Shown here: one piece after another, positions 1 to 11,498 of the stretch
Layout: each line of letters begins with the position of its first letter
Numbering within the stretch: position 1 is the first letter of the stretch
Assembly (NCBI RefSeq): GCF_000384035.1
Contig: NZ_KB913024.1
Location: 1,979,584 to 2,043,583, forward strand
Direction of reading: 5' to 3'
DNA length: 64,000 bases
Source: Actinopolyspora mortivallis DSM 44261
Lineage (GTDB): Bacteria; Actinomycetota; Actinomycetes; Mycobacteriales; Pseudonocardiaceae
Notes under the pieces: generated by a model
What the model saw: the letters and a program-made list of their open reading frames with translations, nothing else
What the model was told of the DNA's origin: nothing
The model's database searches: none
Position numbers and translations under genes: made by a program

Positions 1-999
1 GAGGAACTGCCCGGGCCCGGAAGCAGTGCCTACGAGCTGCTGGACGGGCTGGGAACCAGCGGGGGCGCGCGGGCGTTGCTGGTGTTCGGATCGAATCCGG
101 TGGTGTCCGCGCCGCGTTCGGCGCATGTCGAGCGGCGGCTGGAGGCGTTGGACCTGCTGGTGGTGGCCGATTTCGTGCCCTCGGAGACGGCGGAGATGGC
201 CGATGTCGTGCTTCCGGTGACCCAGTGGGCCGAGGAGGAGGGCACCATGACCAACCTGGAGGGCAGGGTGCTTCGACGACGCGAGGTGCTGCCCCCTCCG
301 GGAGAGGCCAGGTCGGATCTGGAGGTGCTGCACGGACTGGCCGTACGACTCGGCCAGGACCCGGCACGTTTCCCGACCCACGCCCCGAGCGTCTTCGACG
401 AGCTGGCCCGGGCCTCGGCCGGGGGCCCCGCCGACTACTCCGGCATCACCTACCAGCGGCTCGACGCCGGTGAGCAGTTGCACTGGCCCTGTCCACGCGG
501 CACCGGCGAGTCCCCTCACCCCGGCACCCCGCGTATGTTCCTGGACTCCTTCGCGCATCCGGACGGCAGGGCCCGCTTCGTCGCGGTCGACTGGTCCCCC
601 ACGGCGGGGGTCGGCGAACGGCAGCCCCCGCTGGTGGCGACCACCGGCAGGATCATGGAGCAGTACCAGACCGGGGTGCAGACGCGCCGGGTGCACGAGC
701 TCTCCGCCTCCGCTTCCGAGGGGTTCGTCCGGCTGCATCCGGACGTGGCGGCGCGGGCGGGTGTCTCCCAGGACCAGCGAACCGTGATCCGTTCGGAGTA
801 CGGGGAGGTGCGGGCCCGGGCGGAACTGGACGAGTCGATCCGGCGGGACACGGTGTTCCTGCCGATCCACTACGGCGGTGGGGAAGGCGCGAACCTGCTC
901 ACCGGACCGGACACCGACCCGAGCAGCGGCATCCCCGAGTTCAAGGTCTGTCCCGTCTCGATCACCGCCGAGGAGGCATCCGGATGCGCCGAGTCGTGA
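1..999 (+). CDS. Assimilatory nitrate reductase, molybdopterin catalytic subunit (C-terminal part, 5' truncated)
   Basis: The reading frame is open from the first base of the window, so only the last 332 residues of a larger protein are present. The visible part has the late MoCo-domain pattern of the NasC/NarB and formate dehydrogenase superfamily (VFGSNPVVS, then ADVVLPVTQWAEEEGTMTN, residues about 30-90) followed by a molybdopterin-dinucleotide-binding domain (ATTGRIMEQYQTG and the closing IHYGGGEGANLLTG segment). Proteins of this family reduce nitrate to nitrite in the cytoplasm. The neighbours NirB and NirD decide for the assimilatory nitrate reductase rather than a formate dehydrogenase. 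The stop overlaps the start of the next gene by 16 bases, so the two are co-translated. The N-terminal [4Fe-4S] and Mo-ligand region lies outside the window and cannot be checked. Confidence 0.88.
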   Translation, partial: EELPGPGSSAYELLDGLGTSGGARALLVFGSNPVVSAPRSAHVERRLEALDLLVVADFVPSETAEMADVVLPVTQWAEEEGTMTNLEGRVLRRREVLPPPGEARSDLEVLHGLAVRLGQDPARFPTHAPSVFDELARASAGGPADYSGITYQRLDAGEQLHWPCPRGTGESPHPGTPRMFLDSFAHPDGRARFVAVDWSPTAGVGERQPPLVATTGRIMEQYQTGVQTRRVHELSASASEGFVRLHPDVAARAGVSQDQRTVIRSEYGEVRARAELDESIRRDTVFLPIHYGGGEGANLLTGPDTDPSSGIPEFKVCPVSITAEEASGCAES

Positions 1000-2420
1000 T
1001 CATCGGACACGGACCGGCCGGACACCGGCTCGCCGAACGGCTGGGCACGGCCGAGGACACGCGGGTGACCGTGGTGGGCGCACGGCCGGAGGGCCCCTAC
1101 GACCCCGGGCTGGGGCTGGCGGCGTTGACCACGGAACTCTCCCTGGATCTGCTCGCCCTTCCGGAACACGACCAGCGGGTACGCACCGTCGCCGCCCGCG
1201 CCGTCTTCCTGGACCGGCTCCACCGCGTCGTCCTCACCGAGGACGGAGGCCGACATCCCTACGACACGGTGGTGTTGGCCACGGGGGCACACCGCGAACA
1301 CCCCGACGTCCCGGGGGCCTACGAGGCGGGGGGACGTCCCGCCGCCGGTGTGTGGCACGTGGACTCCCCACGGGACTGCGTGGGGATGCGCACCGCGCTC
1401 ACTCCGGGGGCGGCGGTGGCCGTGTTCGGTGCGGACCTGACGGCGGTGGAGAGCGCCCACGCGCTGGCCGTGCACGGACACCACGTCACCCTGGTCCACC
1501 AGGACACTCGCCTGATGAGCGGGGAACTCGATCCGGGTGCCTCGGCGGCGGTTGCCCGGCGGCTCCGCGAGGTCGGAGTGGAGCAGCACTGGGGCGCGGT
1601 ACCGGTGGAACTGCGGTCGGGACAACTGGTGCTGCGTGAGGGGGAACCGGTGCCGGCCGAGGCGTTGCTGCTGTGCACCGGAACGCGCCCGAACACGGAG
1701 CTGGCCCTGGCGGCGGGCCTGGAGGTCGGCGACACCGGTGTTCGGGTGGACGAGCGCCTGCGCAGCAGTGATCCCCGTGTTCACGCGATCGGGTCCTGCG
1801 CGGCGACGAGCGGAACGGGGTGGTGCACCCTCAGCGCCGCCCGTCGTCAGGCCGAGACCCTCGCCGAGATCCTCACCACCTCGCCCGAACGCCGGTACCG
1901 GCACACCGAGATCGTCCGGGCCCGGGGAGACGGTCTGGATCTCGTCGCGCTCGGACCGGTCGAGCTGCTCGCGGGAAACACCGCCGGAGTCGACCACGTG
2001 GCGTTCAACGATCCGCGTCGGCACCGCTACGCACGACTGGCCCTGAGCGGCGACCGGCTGCTCGCGGCGAACCTGGTGGGACTGCGGGAGGCCGGTGCCG
2101 AACTCAGCAGGGTCCACGAGGCCGGATCCCCCGTTCTCTCGAACCGTTTCGCGCCGTTGTTCGGCATCGCCGCCGCCGGCGGCGGAGCGGTTTCCGAAGC
2201 GGTGGTCTGCCACTGCAACAACGTCTCCGAGACGGCACTGCGCACGGCTTTCCGGCAGGGGGCCCGGGACGTCCCCGCCCTGGCCGCGGCCACGCGTGCC
2301 ACCACGGGATGCGGCAGCTGCGCCGACGACGTGCGTCGGCTCTGCGCGGCGCTGCAACGAGACCGGATTTCCGAAGTCACCGAGGACAGCGATGTCCCTT
2401 CCGAGGAGGACGCGGCATGA
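984..2420 (+). CDS. FAD/NAD(P)-dependent oxidoreductase with C-terminal BFD-like [2Fe-2S] domain (nitrate reductase electron-transfer protein)
   Basis: The 478-residue product opens with a Rossmann motif (VVIIGHGPAGHRLAERLG) and has a second nucleotide-binding block near residue 150 and an FAD-closing region around residue 260, the layout of pyridine nucleotide-disulfide reductases. Near residue 410 a BFD-type iron-sulfur domain follows, with CHCNN and GCGSC cysteine pairs. This arrangement resembles NasB-like proteins that pass electrons from NAD(P)H to assimilatory nitrate reductase; it also resembles the N-terminal half of NirB. It starts inside the end of the nitrate reductase gene and its stop overlaps the nirB ATG (ATGA), so it is part of one translationally coupled operon. 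The electron-carrier role is inferred from domain content and position. Confidence 0.85.
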   Translation: MRRVVIIGHGPAGHRLAERLGTAEDTRVTVVGARPEGPYDPGLGLAALTTELSLDLLALPEHDQRVRTVAARAVFLDRLHRVVLTEDGGRHPYDTVVLATGAHREHPDVPGAYEAGGRPAAGVWHVDSPRDCVGMRTALTPGAAVAVFGADLTAVESAHALAVHGHHVTLVHQDTRLMSGELDPGASAAVARRLREVGVEQHWGAVPVELRSGQLVLREGEPVPAEALLLCTGTRPNTELALAAGLEVGDTGVRVDERLRSSDPRVHAIGSCAATSGTGWCTLSAARRQAETLAEILTTSPERRYRHTEIVRARGDGLDLVALGPVELLAGNTAGVDHVAFNDPRRHRYARLALSGDRLLAANLVGLREAGAELSRVHEAGSPVLSNRFAPLFGIAAAGGGAVSEAVVCHCNNVSETALRTAFRQGARDVPALAAATRATTGCGSCADDVRRLCAALQRDRISEVTEDSDVPSEEDAA

Positions 2421-4957
2421 GCAACACACTCGTCGTCATCGGCCACGGAATGGTCGGACACCGGCTGGTCGAGGAAGTACGGGAACGCGACCACGCCGGG
2501 CACTGGCGGATCGTGGTCCTCGGGGAGGAACCGAGTCCGGCCTACGACCGGGTCGGGTTGTCCACCTATCTGAAGGGAACCACGGCCGAGGAACTGAGTC
2601 TGACGGGAGCCGAGGTACGTGCTGATCCCCGCGTCTCGTTACGCACCGGAGTGGGAGCCGCTCGGGTGAACCCGAACGAGGCCACGGTACTCACCACCGA
2701 GGGCGAAACTCTCCATTACGACGCGTTGGTGCTGGCTACGGGATCGCGTCCCTTCGTTCCTCCCGTACGGGGAAGCGATCTTCCCGGCTGCCACGTGTAC
2801 CGCACCCTGGAGGACCTGGACGGTATCCGCGCCGCCGCCGAACCCGGCACGAACGGAGTGGTCGTGGGGGGCGGACTCCTGGGGCTGGAGGCCGCCGACG
2901 CGCTGCGGGGACTGGGCATGCACGCGCACGTGGTCGAGGTGGCTCCCCGGCTGATGCCCGTTCAGGTCGACGAGGGCGGCGGAGCCGTGCTCGCCCGTCT
3001 CGTCGAGGAACTGGGACTGCGGGTACACACCGGCACGGCCGTGGAGAGCGTGTGGCGAAACGAGCGCGGCGTGGTCTCGGGGGTGTCGCTGACGGACGGA
3101 ACCGCGATCGACACCGGGATGCTGGTGTTCTCGGCCGGCATCCGCCCCCGGGACGAGCTGGCCGGACCCGCCGGGATCGAGGTGGGCGAGCGCGGCGGTT
3201 TCCTGGTGGACCCGAGCTGCCGCACCAGCCAGGCGGGCATCTGGGCCGTCGGCGAATGCGCCGCCGTGCGGGGACGCTGTCACGGTCTGGTGGCTCCCGG
3301 CTACCAGATGGCCACGGTGGTCGCCGAGCAGTTGACCGGTGGTGGGGAAGCCGAGTTCGAGGGCGCCGACAGCGCGACCAAACTGAAACTGGTCGGGGTG
3401 GACGTGGCCAGCTTCGGCGACGCGCACGGAACCTCCGAGGGAGCGCTGGAGGTGACCTACGCCAACAACGCCGCGGGCACCTACGCCAAGCTGGTGCTCG
3501 ACGACGACGCCTCCACCCTGTTGGGCGGAGTGCTGGTCGGCGACGCGAGCACCTACACCACCCTGCGTCCCCTGGTCGGTCGGCCGCTGCCCGCCGCCCC
3601 GGAGGAGTTGCTGTTTCCCGGTTCCTCCCCGGGAGGCGTCGGCGCGGGGGCCCTGCCGGGCGAGGCCACGGTGTGTTCCTGCCACAACGTGAGCAAGAAC
3701 GACATCACGGCCGCGATCTCGGCGGGTTCCGCCGAGGACGTGGCCGGACTCAAGGCCTGCACCAAAGCGGGAACCGGCTGCGGCTCGTGCGTGCCGATGC
3801 TGAAGACCCTGCTCGACGAGGCCGGGGTGGTCACCTCGAACGCGCTGTGCGAGCACTTCCCGCAGTCCCGCTCCGAGCTGTTCGAGATCGTGCGGGCCAC
3901 CGGGATCGGCTCGTTCTCGGAGCTGATCTCGCGCTACGGCACGGGACGGGGCTGTGACATCTGCAAACCGGCCGTGGCCTCCGTGCTGGCCGGTCTGAGT
4001 GGTTCGCACATCCTCGAGGAGGAGCAGGCCACCCTGCAGGACACCAACGACCGCTTCCTGGCCAACATGCAACGCAACGGCACCTACTCCGTGGTGCCCC
4101 GTGTCCCCGGTGGGGAGATCACTCCGCAGAAACTGATCGTGCTGGGGGAGGTGGCCGAGGAGTTCGGGCTCTACACCAAGATCACCGGTGGTCAGCGGGT
4201 CGACATGTTCGGCGCCCGGGTGGAGCAGCTGCCCGAGATCTGGCGCAGGCTCGTCGAGGCCGGTTTCGAGTCGGGCCACGCCTACGGTAAGGCGCTGCGC
4301 ACGGTGAAGTCCTGCGTGGGCACCGACTGGTGCCGTTTCGGTGTCCAGGACTCGGTGAGCATGGCCATCCGGCTGGAACTGCGCTACCGCGGACTGCGGG
4401 CCCCACACAAGATCAAGGCCGGTGTCTCCGGCTGCGCCCGGGAGTGCGCCGAGGCCAGGTCCAAGGACTTCGGCGTGATCGCCACCGAGAGGGGCTGGAA
4501 CCTCTACGTCGGCGGCAACGGGGGGTTCAGTCCACGTCACGCGGAACTGTTGGCCTCCGACCTGGATGACGAGGAACTGATCAGGATCCTGGACCGTTTC
4601 CTGATGTTCTACGTGCGCACCGCCGAGCGGTTGCAGCGCACGGCGGGCTGGATCGAGTCGTTCGAACACGGTCTGGACCACGTGCGGGAGGTGGTGGTGC
4701 GGGACTCGCTCGGGATCGCCGCCGACCTGGAGGAGGCCATGAGCCGACACATCAGTGACTACACCGACGAGTGGGCCGCCGTGCTGCGGGACCCGGACAA
4801 GCTCTCCCGGTTCGTCTCGTTCGTCAACGCCCCACAGGCACCCGATCCGACGATCGAGTTCACCGAGCAGCGGGGGCAGATCCGTCCCGCTCCGGTCATG
4901 CTCCCCGTTCCCACCACGGAGCGCTCCGGGCTCGTCTCCGAGGAGGTGTCGGCGTGA
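2417..4957 (+). CDS. nirB: Nitrite reductase [NAD(P)H] large subunit NirB
   Basis: Cytoplasmic siroheme enzyme that reduces nitrite to ammonia with NAD(P)H. The chosen ATG at 2417 overlaps the previous stop as ATGA and gives 846 residues, the usual NirB length; an upstream extension in the same frame is only the shadow of the preceding gene. Domains in order: FAD/NAD(P) oxidoreductase (1 to about 400), BFD-like [2Fe-2S] domain starting near Cys420 (CSCHN then GCGSC), a second NirB-specific cysteine region (GRGCDICK), and the sulfite/nitrite reductase half. There Cys633-x5-Cys639 and Cys673-x3-Cys677 form the classic ligand set for the [4Fe-4S]-siroheme centre. nirD overlaps its 3' end and a sirohydrochlorin chelatase for siroheme follows two genes on. 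Confidence 0.97.
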   Translation: MSNTLVVIGHGMVGHRLVEEVRERDHAGHWRIVVLGEEPSPAYDRVGLSTYLKGTTAEELSLTGAEVRADPRVSLRTGVGAARVNPNEATVLTTEGETLHYDALVLATGSRPFVPPVRGSDLPGCHVYRTLEDLDGIRAAAEPGTNGVVVGGGLLGLEAADALRGLGMHAHVVEVAPRLMPVQVDEGGGAVLARLVEELGLRVHTGTAVESVWRNERGVVSGVSLTDGTAIDTGMLVFSAGIRPRDELAGPAGIEVGERGGFLVDPSCRTSQAGIWAVGECAAVRGRCHGLVAPGYQMATVVAEQLTGGGEAEFEGADSATKLKLVGVDVASFGDAHGTSEGALEVTYANNAAGTYAKLVLDDDASTLLGGVLVGDASTYTTLRPLVGRPLPAAPEELLFPGSSPGGVGAGALPGEATVCSCHNVSKNDITAAISAGSAEDVAGLKACTKAGTGCGSCVPMLKTLLDEAGVVTSNALCEHFPQSRSELFEIVRATGIGSFSELISRYGTGRGCDICKPAVASVLAGLSGSHILEEEQATLQDTNDRFLANMQRNGTYSVVPRVPGGEITPQKLIVLGEVAEEFGLYTKITGGQRVDMFGARVEQLPEIWRRLVEAGFESGHAYGKALRTVKSCVGTDWCRFGVQDSVSMAIRLELRYRGLRAPHKIKAGVSGCARECAEARSKDFGVIATERGWNLYVGGNGGFSPRHAELLASDLDDEELIRILDRFLMFYVRTAERLQRTAGWIESFEHGLDHVREVVVRDSLGIAADLEEAMSRHISDYTDEWAAVLRDPDKLSRFVSFVNAPQAPDPTIEFTEQRGQIRPAPVMLPVPTTERSGLVSEEVSA

Positions 4958-5277
4958 ACTGGCATCGCGTCTGCGCTGATTCCGCGTTGCCCACCGATTT
5001 CGGTATGGCCGCTCTCGTGGCCGGGCACACCGTGGCGTTGTTCCGCACCGCCGAGGACGAGCTCTACGCGGTGGGCAACGTGGACCCGTTCAGCGGAGCG
5101 GGAGTGATCAGTCGCGGCATCGTCGGCGACCGCGCGGGAGAGCCCACGGTGGCCTCCCCCATGCACAAACAGGTGTTCTCGCTGCGCAGCGGAGAGTGCC
5201 TGGACGAACCGACGCGACGACTGCCCACCTACCCGGTACGTCGCCGGGAGGGTGTGATCGAGATCGGACTGTCGTGA
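4954..5277 (+). CDS. nirD: Nitrite reductase small subunit NirD
   Basis: 107-residue Rieske-fold small subunit of the NADH-dependent nitrite reductase, working as partner of NirB in the cytoplasm. The GTG at 4954 overlaps the nirB stop (GTGA), which fixes the start; a longer reading frame running in from upstream is not supported. The sequence VALFRTAEDELYAVGNVDPF and SPMHKQVFSL matches the NirD pattern, in which the Rieske Cys/His iron ligands are lost. The protein therefore is unlikely to hold a [2Fe-2S] cluster, as is normal in this family. Its stop overlaps the next gene by four bases. Confidence 0.94.
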   Translation: MNWHRVCADSALPTDFGMAALVAGHTVALFRTAEDELYAVGNVDPFSGAGVISRGIVGDRAGEPTVASPMHKQVFSLRSGECLDEPTRRLPTYPVRRREGVIEIGLS

Positions 5278-6044
5278 ACGAATCCACAGCTCCCGTCGGA
5301 AAGGACGCCGCCAGGGTGGCCATCTCCCCGGCGGCCTCCGCCGCGTGTCCGCCCTCCCTGCTGGTGGTGGCGCACGGTAGCCGGGATCCGCGTGCGGGCG
5401 AGACGGTGGAACGCCTGGCCGGTGCCGCCGCCGAGACACTCCGGGTGCGGCACCGGGTCGCCAACGTGGACGTGACCGGCCCCACCGTCGCGGAGGCCCT
5501 GGACGAACTACCCGGGCCCGTGGTGGCCGTGCCCGCCTTTCTGTCCTCCGGCTATCACGTGCGCACGGACCTGCCCGCCCAGCTGGCGACGCACGGTCAC
5601 GCCGAGGTCGCGGTGTCCGAGCCGCTGGGACCTGCCGAGGAGCTGGTCGGGGTGATGGTGCGCGGACTCGGCCGGATCGGGTGGTGTCCCGGTGATCCGG
5701 TGGTGTTCGCCGCGGCGGGCTCGGCCGATCCCGCCGCGCTGGCCGACGTGCGGGACATGGCCGCGGCGTTGGGTGCCCGGGTTCATCCGCGGGGCGAGCC
5801 GCTGCGACCCACCTACGTCACCTCGGCGGAACCACGGACGAGCGCGGTGTGCGCGGCGGGCGGGTACGGCCCGCGCGCGTTCGTGGCCCCCTACCTGTTG
5901 GCGCCCGGACTCTTCCACCGGTGGCTGTCGGAGCTGCCCAGCGCCGGAGTCGCCGCTCCCCTGGGGGAGGACCGGGAGGTGGCACGGCTGGTGGTGCGTC
6001 GCTACCGGGCCGCGCTGGCACGCCTGCCGTGGCGGTACCGGTAG
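5274..6044 (+). CDS. Sirohydrochlorin chelatase (CbiX/SirB family)
   Basis: 256-residue protein with the CbiX/SirB motif VVAHGSRDPRAGE near residue 35 (the metal-binding His) and a second half-domain (VVFAAAGSADP, then AGGYGPRAFVAPYLLAPGLFHRW). Enzymes of this type insert iron (or cobalt) into sirohydrochlorin; next to nirBD the likely job is the last step of siroheme synthesis for nitrite reductase. The GTG at 5274 overlaps the nirD stop. The first 25 residues (Ala/Pro rich) look like an unstructured extension. Iron rather than cobalt is an inference from context. Confidence 0.88.
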   Translation: MNESTAPVGKDAARVAISPAASAACPPSLLVVAHGSRDPRAGETVERLAGAAAETLRVRHRVANVDVTGPTVAEALDELPGPVVAVPAFLSSGYHVRTDLPAQLATHGHAEVAVSEPLGPAEELVGVMVRGLGRIGWCPGDPVVFAAAGSADPAALADVRDMAAALGARVHPRGEPLRPTYVTSAEPRTSAVCAAGGYGPRAFVAPYLLAPGLFHRWLSELPSAGVAAPLGEDREVARLVVRRYRAALARLPWRYR

Positions 6045-6182
6045 GCTCCCCCGCACGTGTGGTCACGGAGACGGGAGCCGACAGCATCGCTCTTCCGGAA
6101 CGAGGCTCCCGTTCACGCCGCGAAAAACCGCTAAGTTTGCGCGAACGTGTACACACGGGGGTTCGTTTCCCCCTCCCCTGCC

Positions 6183-6212
6183 TTGAAGGCGCATATAGGA
6201 CAAGCGTACTGT
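6183..6212 (+). promoter_or_regulatory. Predicted acnA promoter
   Basis: TTGAAG (6183-6188) and TACTGT (6207-6212) are separated by 18 bases and lie about 100 bases upstream of the aconitase start. The -10 fits the actinobacterial TANNNT consensus. The hexamers are seen directly; activity is inferred. Confidence 0.45.
6196..6211 (+). promoter_or_regulatory. AcnR-like operator overlapping the acnA promoter
   Basis: The 16-mer TAGGACAAGCGTACTG matches the corynebacterial AcnR operator consensus CAGNACnnncGTACTG (known from Corynebacterium glutamicum acn) at every defined position but the first. It lies across the spacer and -10 of the predicted acnA promoter, where a bound TetR repressor would block transcription. 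An AcnR-type gene is present at 14300-14893. Confidence 0.7.
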
Positions 6213-6313
6213 TTAAACTGAGGGTCCGCGCGCACGAACCACGTGCGCGAGACTTCGTCGGACCCCGTGCGGTTCCCGAACTTGCGCACGCCCGTCACGA
6301 GATGGAGTGAAAC

Positions 6314-9118
<2,805 letters not shown>

Positions 9119-9138
9119 CCCTTCCCTCACGACTGCCC

Positions 9139-9179
9139 GTACGGCACCGTGGCCCATGTTGTGGACCACGGTGCCGTAC
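9139..9179 (+). terminator. acnA terminator
   Basis: Perfect 14-bp inverted repeat GTACGGCACCGTGG / CCACGGTGCCGTAC (9139-9152 and 9166-9179) with a 13-base loop, 20 bases after the acnA stop, followed by TATGTTTCTT. Confidence 0.85.
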
Positions 9180-9322
9180 TATGTTTCTTAGGACTAGGAT
9201 CCGGGGCGGGCTTTGCCTCCGTTGACCATACGACTCACTCGGACAGGTGAGAACGGGCACAGTTTCCGTCCACGCGCATCACCTCCGCACGAGTCGCACG
9301 TCTCCCGCATGGAGGTGTGATC

Positions 9323-9544
9323 ATGACGACCGAACTCAAGCATCACTGGCAGCCCGCCGAGCGGCAACGTCACGCCATCGCGGGGCCGCTGCCGGGCGGC
9401 AGACAGCACGGCGAGGGGGAGACCCTCGACACCCTCTGCGGCAGACGTGTCGTGGCCGCCGAGTCCAACGAGCTCAACTGGCTCTGGCCCACCTGTGACG
9501 ACTGCATGGAGGTCGCCAAGGAACGGGTCGGGGCCAAGGCATGA
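9323..9544 (+). CDS. Small zinc-finger-like protein
   Basis: 73-residue protein starting at the ATG seven bases after GGAGG (9311-9315); a GTG at 9317 is too close to that ribosome-binding site. The sequence HHWQPAEGQRH-like start (HHWQPAERQRHAI), GETLDTLCGRRV and WPTCDDC-like end contains a His/Cys set (His near residue 15, Cys about 40, CxxC near 60) typical of a family of small 'zinc finger' proteins common in Pseudonocardiales. No biochemical role is known to me. It stands alone between the acnA terminator and the convergent egt operon. Confidence 0.8.
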   Translation: MTTELKHHWQPAERQRHAIAGPLPGGRQHGEGETLDTLCGRRVVAAESNELNWLWPTCDDCMEVAKERVGAKA

Positions 9545-9627
9545 GCCCTGTCGCGCTCGTCCGCCGTCGTCCGGGGGGACGATGGTGGTTCCGACGGCGG
9601 ACCCGCCCGTCCCCCGCGCCCCACCGG

Positions 9628-9648
9628 CCCGGCCCGTGCCGGGCCGGG
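9628..9648 (-). terminator. Hairpin terminator of the egt operon
   Basis: CCCGGCCCG-TGC-CGGGCCGGG, a perfect 9-bp stem, lies 54 bases beyond the egtD stop. It sits between the convergent zinc-finger gene and egtD and could serve both. No T-run is present. Confidence 0.6.
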
Positions 9649-9701
9649 AACGGACAGCAGCCCGGCGGCATCCCGGGGCGCTGCCAGGGCCCCGGAAACG
9701 C

Positions 9702-10673
9702 TCAGCTCGCCCTCGCCAGGGCCACGGCGAAGTCCCGATCCCGGTCGGTGTACCAGTCGACCAGCTCGAAACCCGCCTCGTGGAGTTCCGTGCGCACCCC
9801 CGAGTACCGGAACTTCGCCGATATCTCCGTTTCGATCTCCTCGCCGGCGGACAGCTCGACCGCGAGGGCCGCCTCGTCCAGCCACACCCGCATCGCACGG
9901 GGTGAACGCAACGAGATCTCGACACGCTCCCGCCGCCCGTCGTAACGGGCACAGTGCACGAACTCCTCGACCGGGAAGTCCGCCCTCAGCCCATGGTTGA
10001 GCACGTGCAGCACGTTCCGGTTGAACTCGGCGGTGACGCCCGCGCCGTCGTCGTAGGCCCTGCGCAACCGCTCCGGGTCCTTGACCAGGTCGGTGCCCAG
10101 CAACAGCCACTCCCCACCGTCGAGCGCCCCACGCACCTGCCGCAGGAAACGATCCCGCTGCCACGGCTCCATGTTGCCGATGGTCCCGCCGAGCAGTGCG
10201 ATCATCCTGGTGTCCGCTCGGGGAAGCACCTCCAGTGTGGTCTCGAAATCTCCCACCACCGCGTGTAGGTCGACCTCCGGATAGTCCACCGAGAGTCGGG
10301 ACAGCGCCCCGCGCAGGGCGGCGTGCGAGACGTCGGAGGGGACGAAACACTCCAGGGTGCCGTTCTTGCGCAGGGCGTCCAGCAGCAGAACCGTCTTGGA
10401 CGACGAGCCGGAACCCAGCTCCACCAGGGAGTCCACTCCGGTTCTCTCCGCGATGTCGGGCGCGTACCGCTCCAGGATCCGGTACTCCGCTCTGGTCTGG
10501 TAGTACTCGGGCAGCTCGGTGATGCGTTCGAACAGGTCACTGCCACGTGCGTCGTAGAACCACTTCGGCGGCAGCCACTTGGGGGAGGCGGTGAGCCCCG
10601 CGCGTGCGTCAGCCACCAGTTCCCGCGTGGTGTCCACCTCGGCGCGGTAGTCCCGCAGTTCCACTCGACTCAT
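9702..10673 (-). CDS. egtD: L-histidine N-alpha-methyltransferase EgtD
   Basis: Transfers three methyl groups from SAM to histidine to give hercynine, the first committed intermediate of ergothioneine. The 323-residue product has the EgtD family opening (LTASPKWLPPKWFYDARGSDLFERI), the SAM-binding block LVELGSGSSSKTVLLLDAL near residue 85, and the closing KFRYSGVRTELHEAGFELVDWYTD segment. It is the last gene of the operon, four bases after egtC, and is followed by a hairpin. It is another heavy SAM consumer in a genome segment rich in methyl-cycle genes. Confidence 0.96.
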   Translation of the reverse strand: MSRVELRDYRAEVDTTRELVADARAGLTASPKWLPPKWFYDARGSDLFERITELPEYYQTRAEYRILERYAPDIAERTGVDSLVELGSGSSSKTVLLLDALRKNGTLECFVPSDVSHAALRGALSRLSVDYPEVDLHAVVGDFETTLEVLPRADTRMIALLGGTIGNMEPWQRDRFLRQVRGALDGGEWLLLGTDLVKDPERLRRAYDDGAGVTAEFNRNVLHVLNHGLRADFPVEEFVHCARYDGRRERVEISLRSPRAMRVWLDEAALAVELSAGEEIETEISAKFRYSGVRTELHEAGFELVDWYTDRDRDFAVALARAS

Positions 10674-10677
10674 CGGA

Positions 10678-11484
10678 TTACCCGCTCTCCGGTTCGGGGG
10701 TTTCGAACAGTGCGGTACGGCTCGTCGTCACGCGGTCGGCCACCACCAGACAGCCGTCCGGGACGGATTCCCAAGGGGGATGCTCCGCGCCCGCGTGCAC
10801 CTCCCCCAGCACCGTCGGGGGAAGCTCGAAGGGTTCCGAGGCCACCAGCACCGCCTCGGCGGTACGGCACACGGACAACGAGTGGGTCCAGGTGGTGGCG
10901 ATCAGCGTGTTCCCGTCGGTCAGCAGCAGGTTCATCCGCGCGTCGGGAACGGCGGTGACCACCTCGACCAGGGTGTCGCGTACCGCGTCGGCCGGGGGGC
11001 TTCCCTCCGCCATCCGGTGCCGCAGCAACGCCCACACCAGCGCGGAGTCCACCGGTGCCTCCAACTCGGCCAGTTCGGTACTGTCCAGCTTGTCCACGAG
11101 GTCGGCCAGCGAGTGCGGCCACCCCGGAACCCGGCCGTTGTGGCTGAACAGCCAGGGACCGGCGGTGAACGGTGCGCACGCGGTGTGCACCACCGGCGTG
11201 GACCGGCTCGCGGAACGAACCGCCCCGACCACGGCACCGGCGGCCACGCTCTCGGCCACGGCGGGGAGGTTGTCGTCGGCCCACATGGGCCCGGCGGCCC
11301 GGTAACGCTTCGGCACCGGGGTGGCCGGTTGGTACCAGCCGACCCCGAAGCCGTCCACGTTGACCGTCCCTCCCCCACGCATGTCGTTCGGTGCCCAGCT
11401 CTGTTCGAGCAGTGAGTGGGCCGGACGCAGCAGCAGCTCGTCCAGTCCCACCGGGGATCCCAGATAACCGACGTGACGGCACAT
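10678..11484 (-). CDS. egtC: Ergothioneine amidohydrolase EgtC
   Basis: Class II glutamine amidotransferase-fold hydrolase that removes glutamate from gamma-glutamyl-hercynylcysteine sulfoxide. The start at 11484 is decided by the need for a catalytic Cys directly after the initiator Met (MCRHVGYLG); a reading frame open further upstream is only overlap with egtB. The 268-residue protein carries WAPNDMRGGGTVNVDGFGVGW and PFTAGPWLFSHNGRV, the NTN-hydrolase core motifs. It lies 14 bases after egtB and four bases before egtD. Confidence 0.95.
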   Translation of the reverse strand: MCRHVGYLGSPVGLDELLLRPAHSLLEQSWAPNDMRGGGTVNVDGFGVGWYQPATPVPKRYRAAGPMWADDNLPAVAESVAAGAVVGAVRSASRSTPVVHTACAPFTAGPWLFSHNGRVPGWPHSLADLVDKLDSTELAELEAPVDSALVWALLRHRMAEGSPPADAVRDTLVEVVTAVPDARMNLLLTDGNTLIATTWTHSLSVCRTAEAVLVASEPFELPPTVLGEVHAGAEHPPWESVPDGCLVVADRVTTSRTALFETPEPESG

Positions 11485-11498
11485 TCGTGGTGGTCCGA

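Noticed and set aside
870-2429. 519-codon minus-strand frame opposite the FAD/BFD protein
   Set aside because: Antisense shadow with no motif; the plus-strand gene is clear.
2639-4750. 703-codon open frame on the minus strand opposite nirB
   Set aside because: His/Gly/Asp-rich antisense shadow; NirB on the plus strand has all siroheme ligands.
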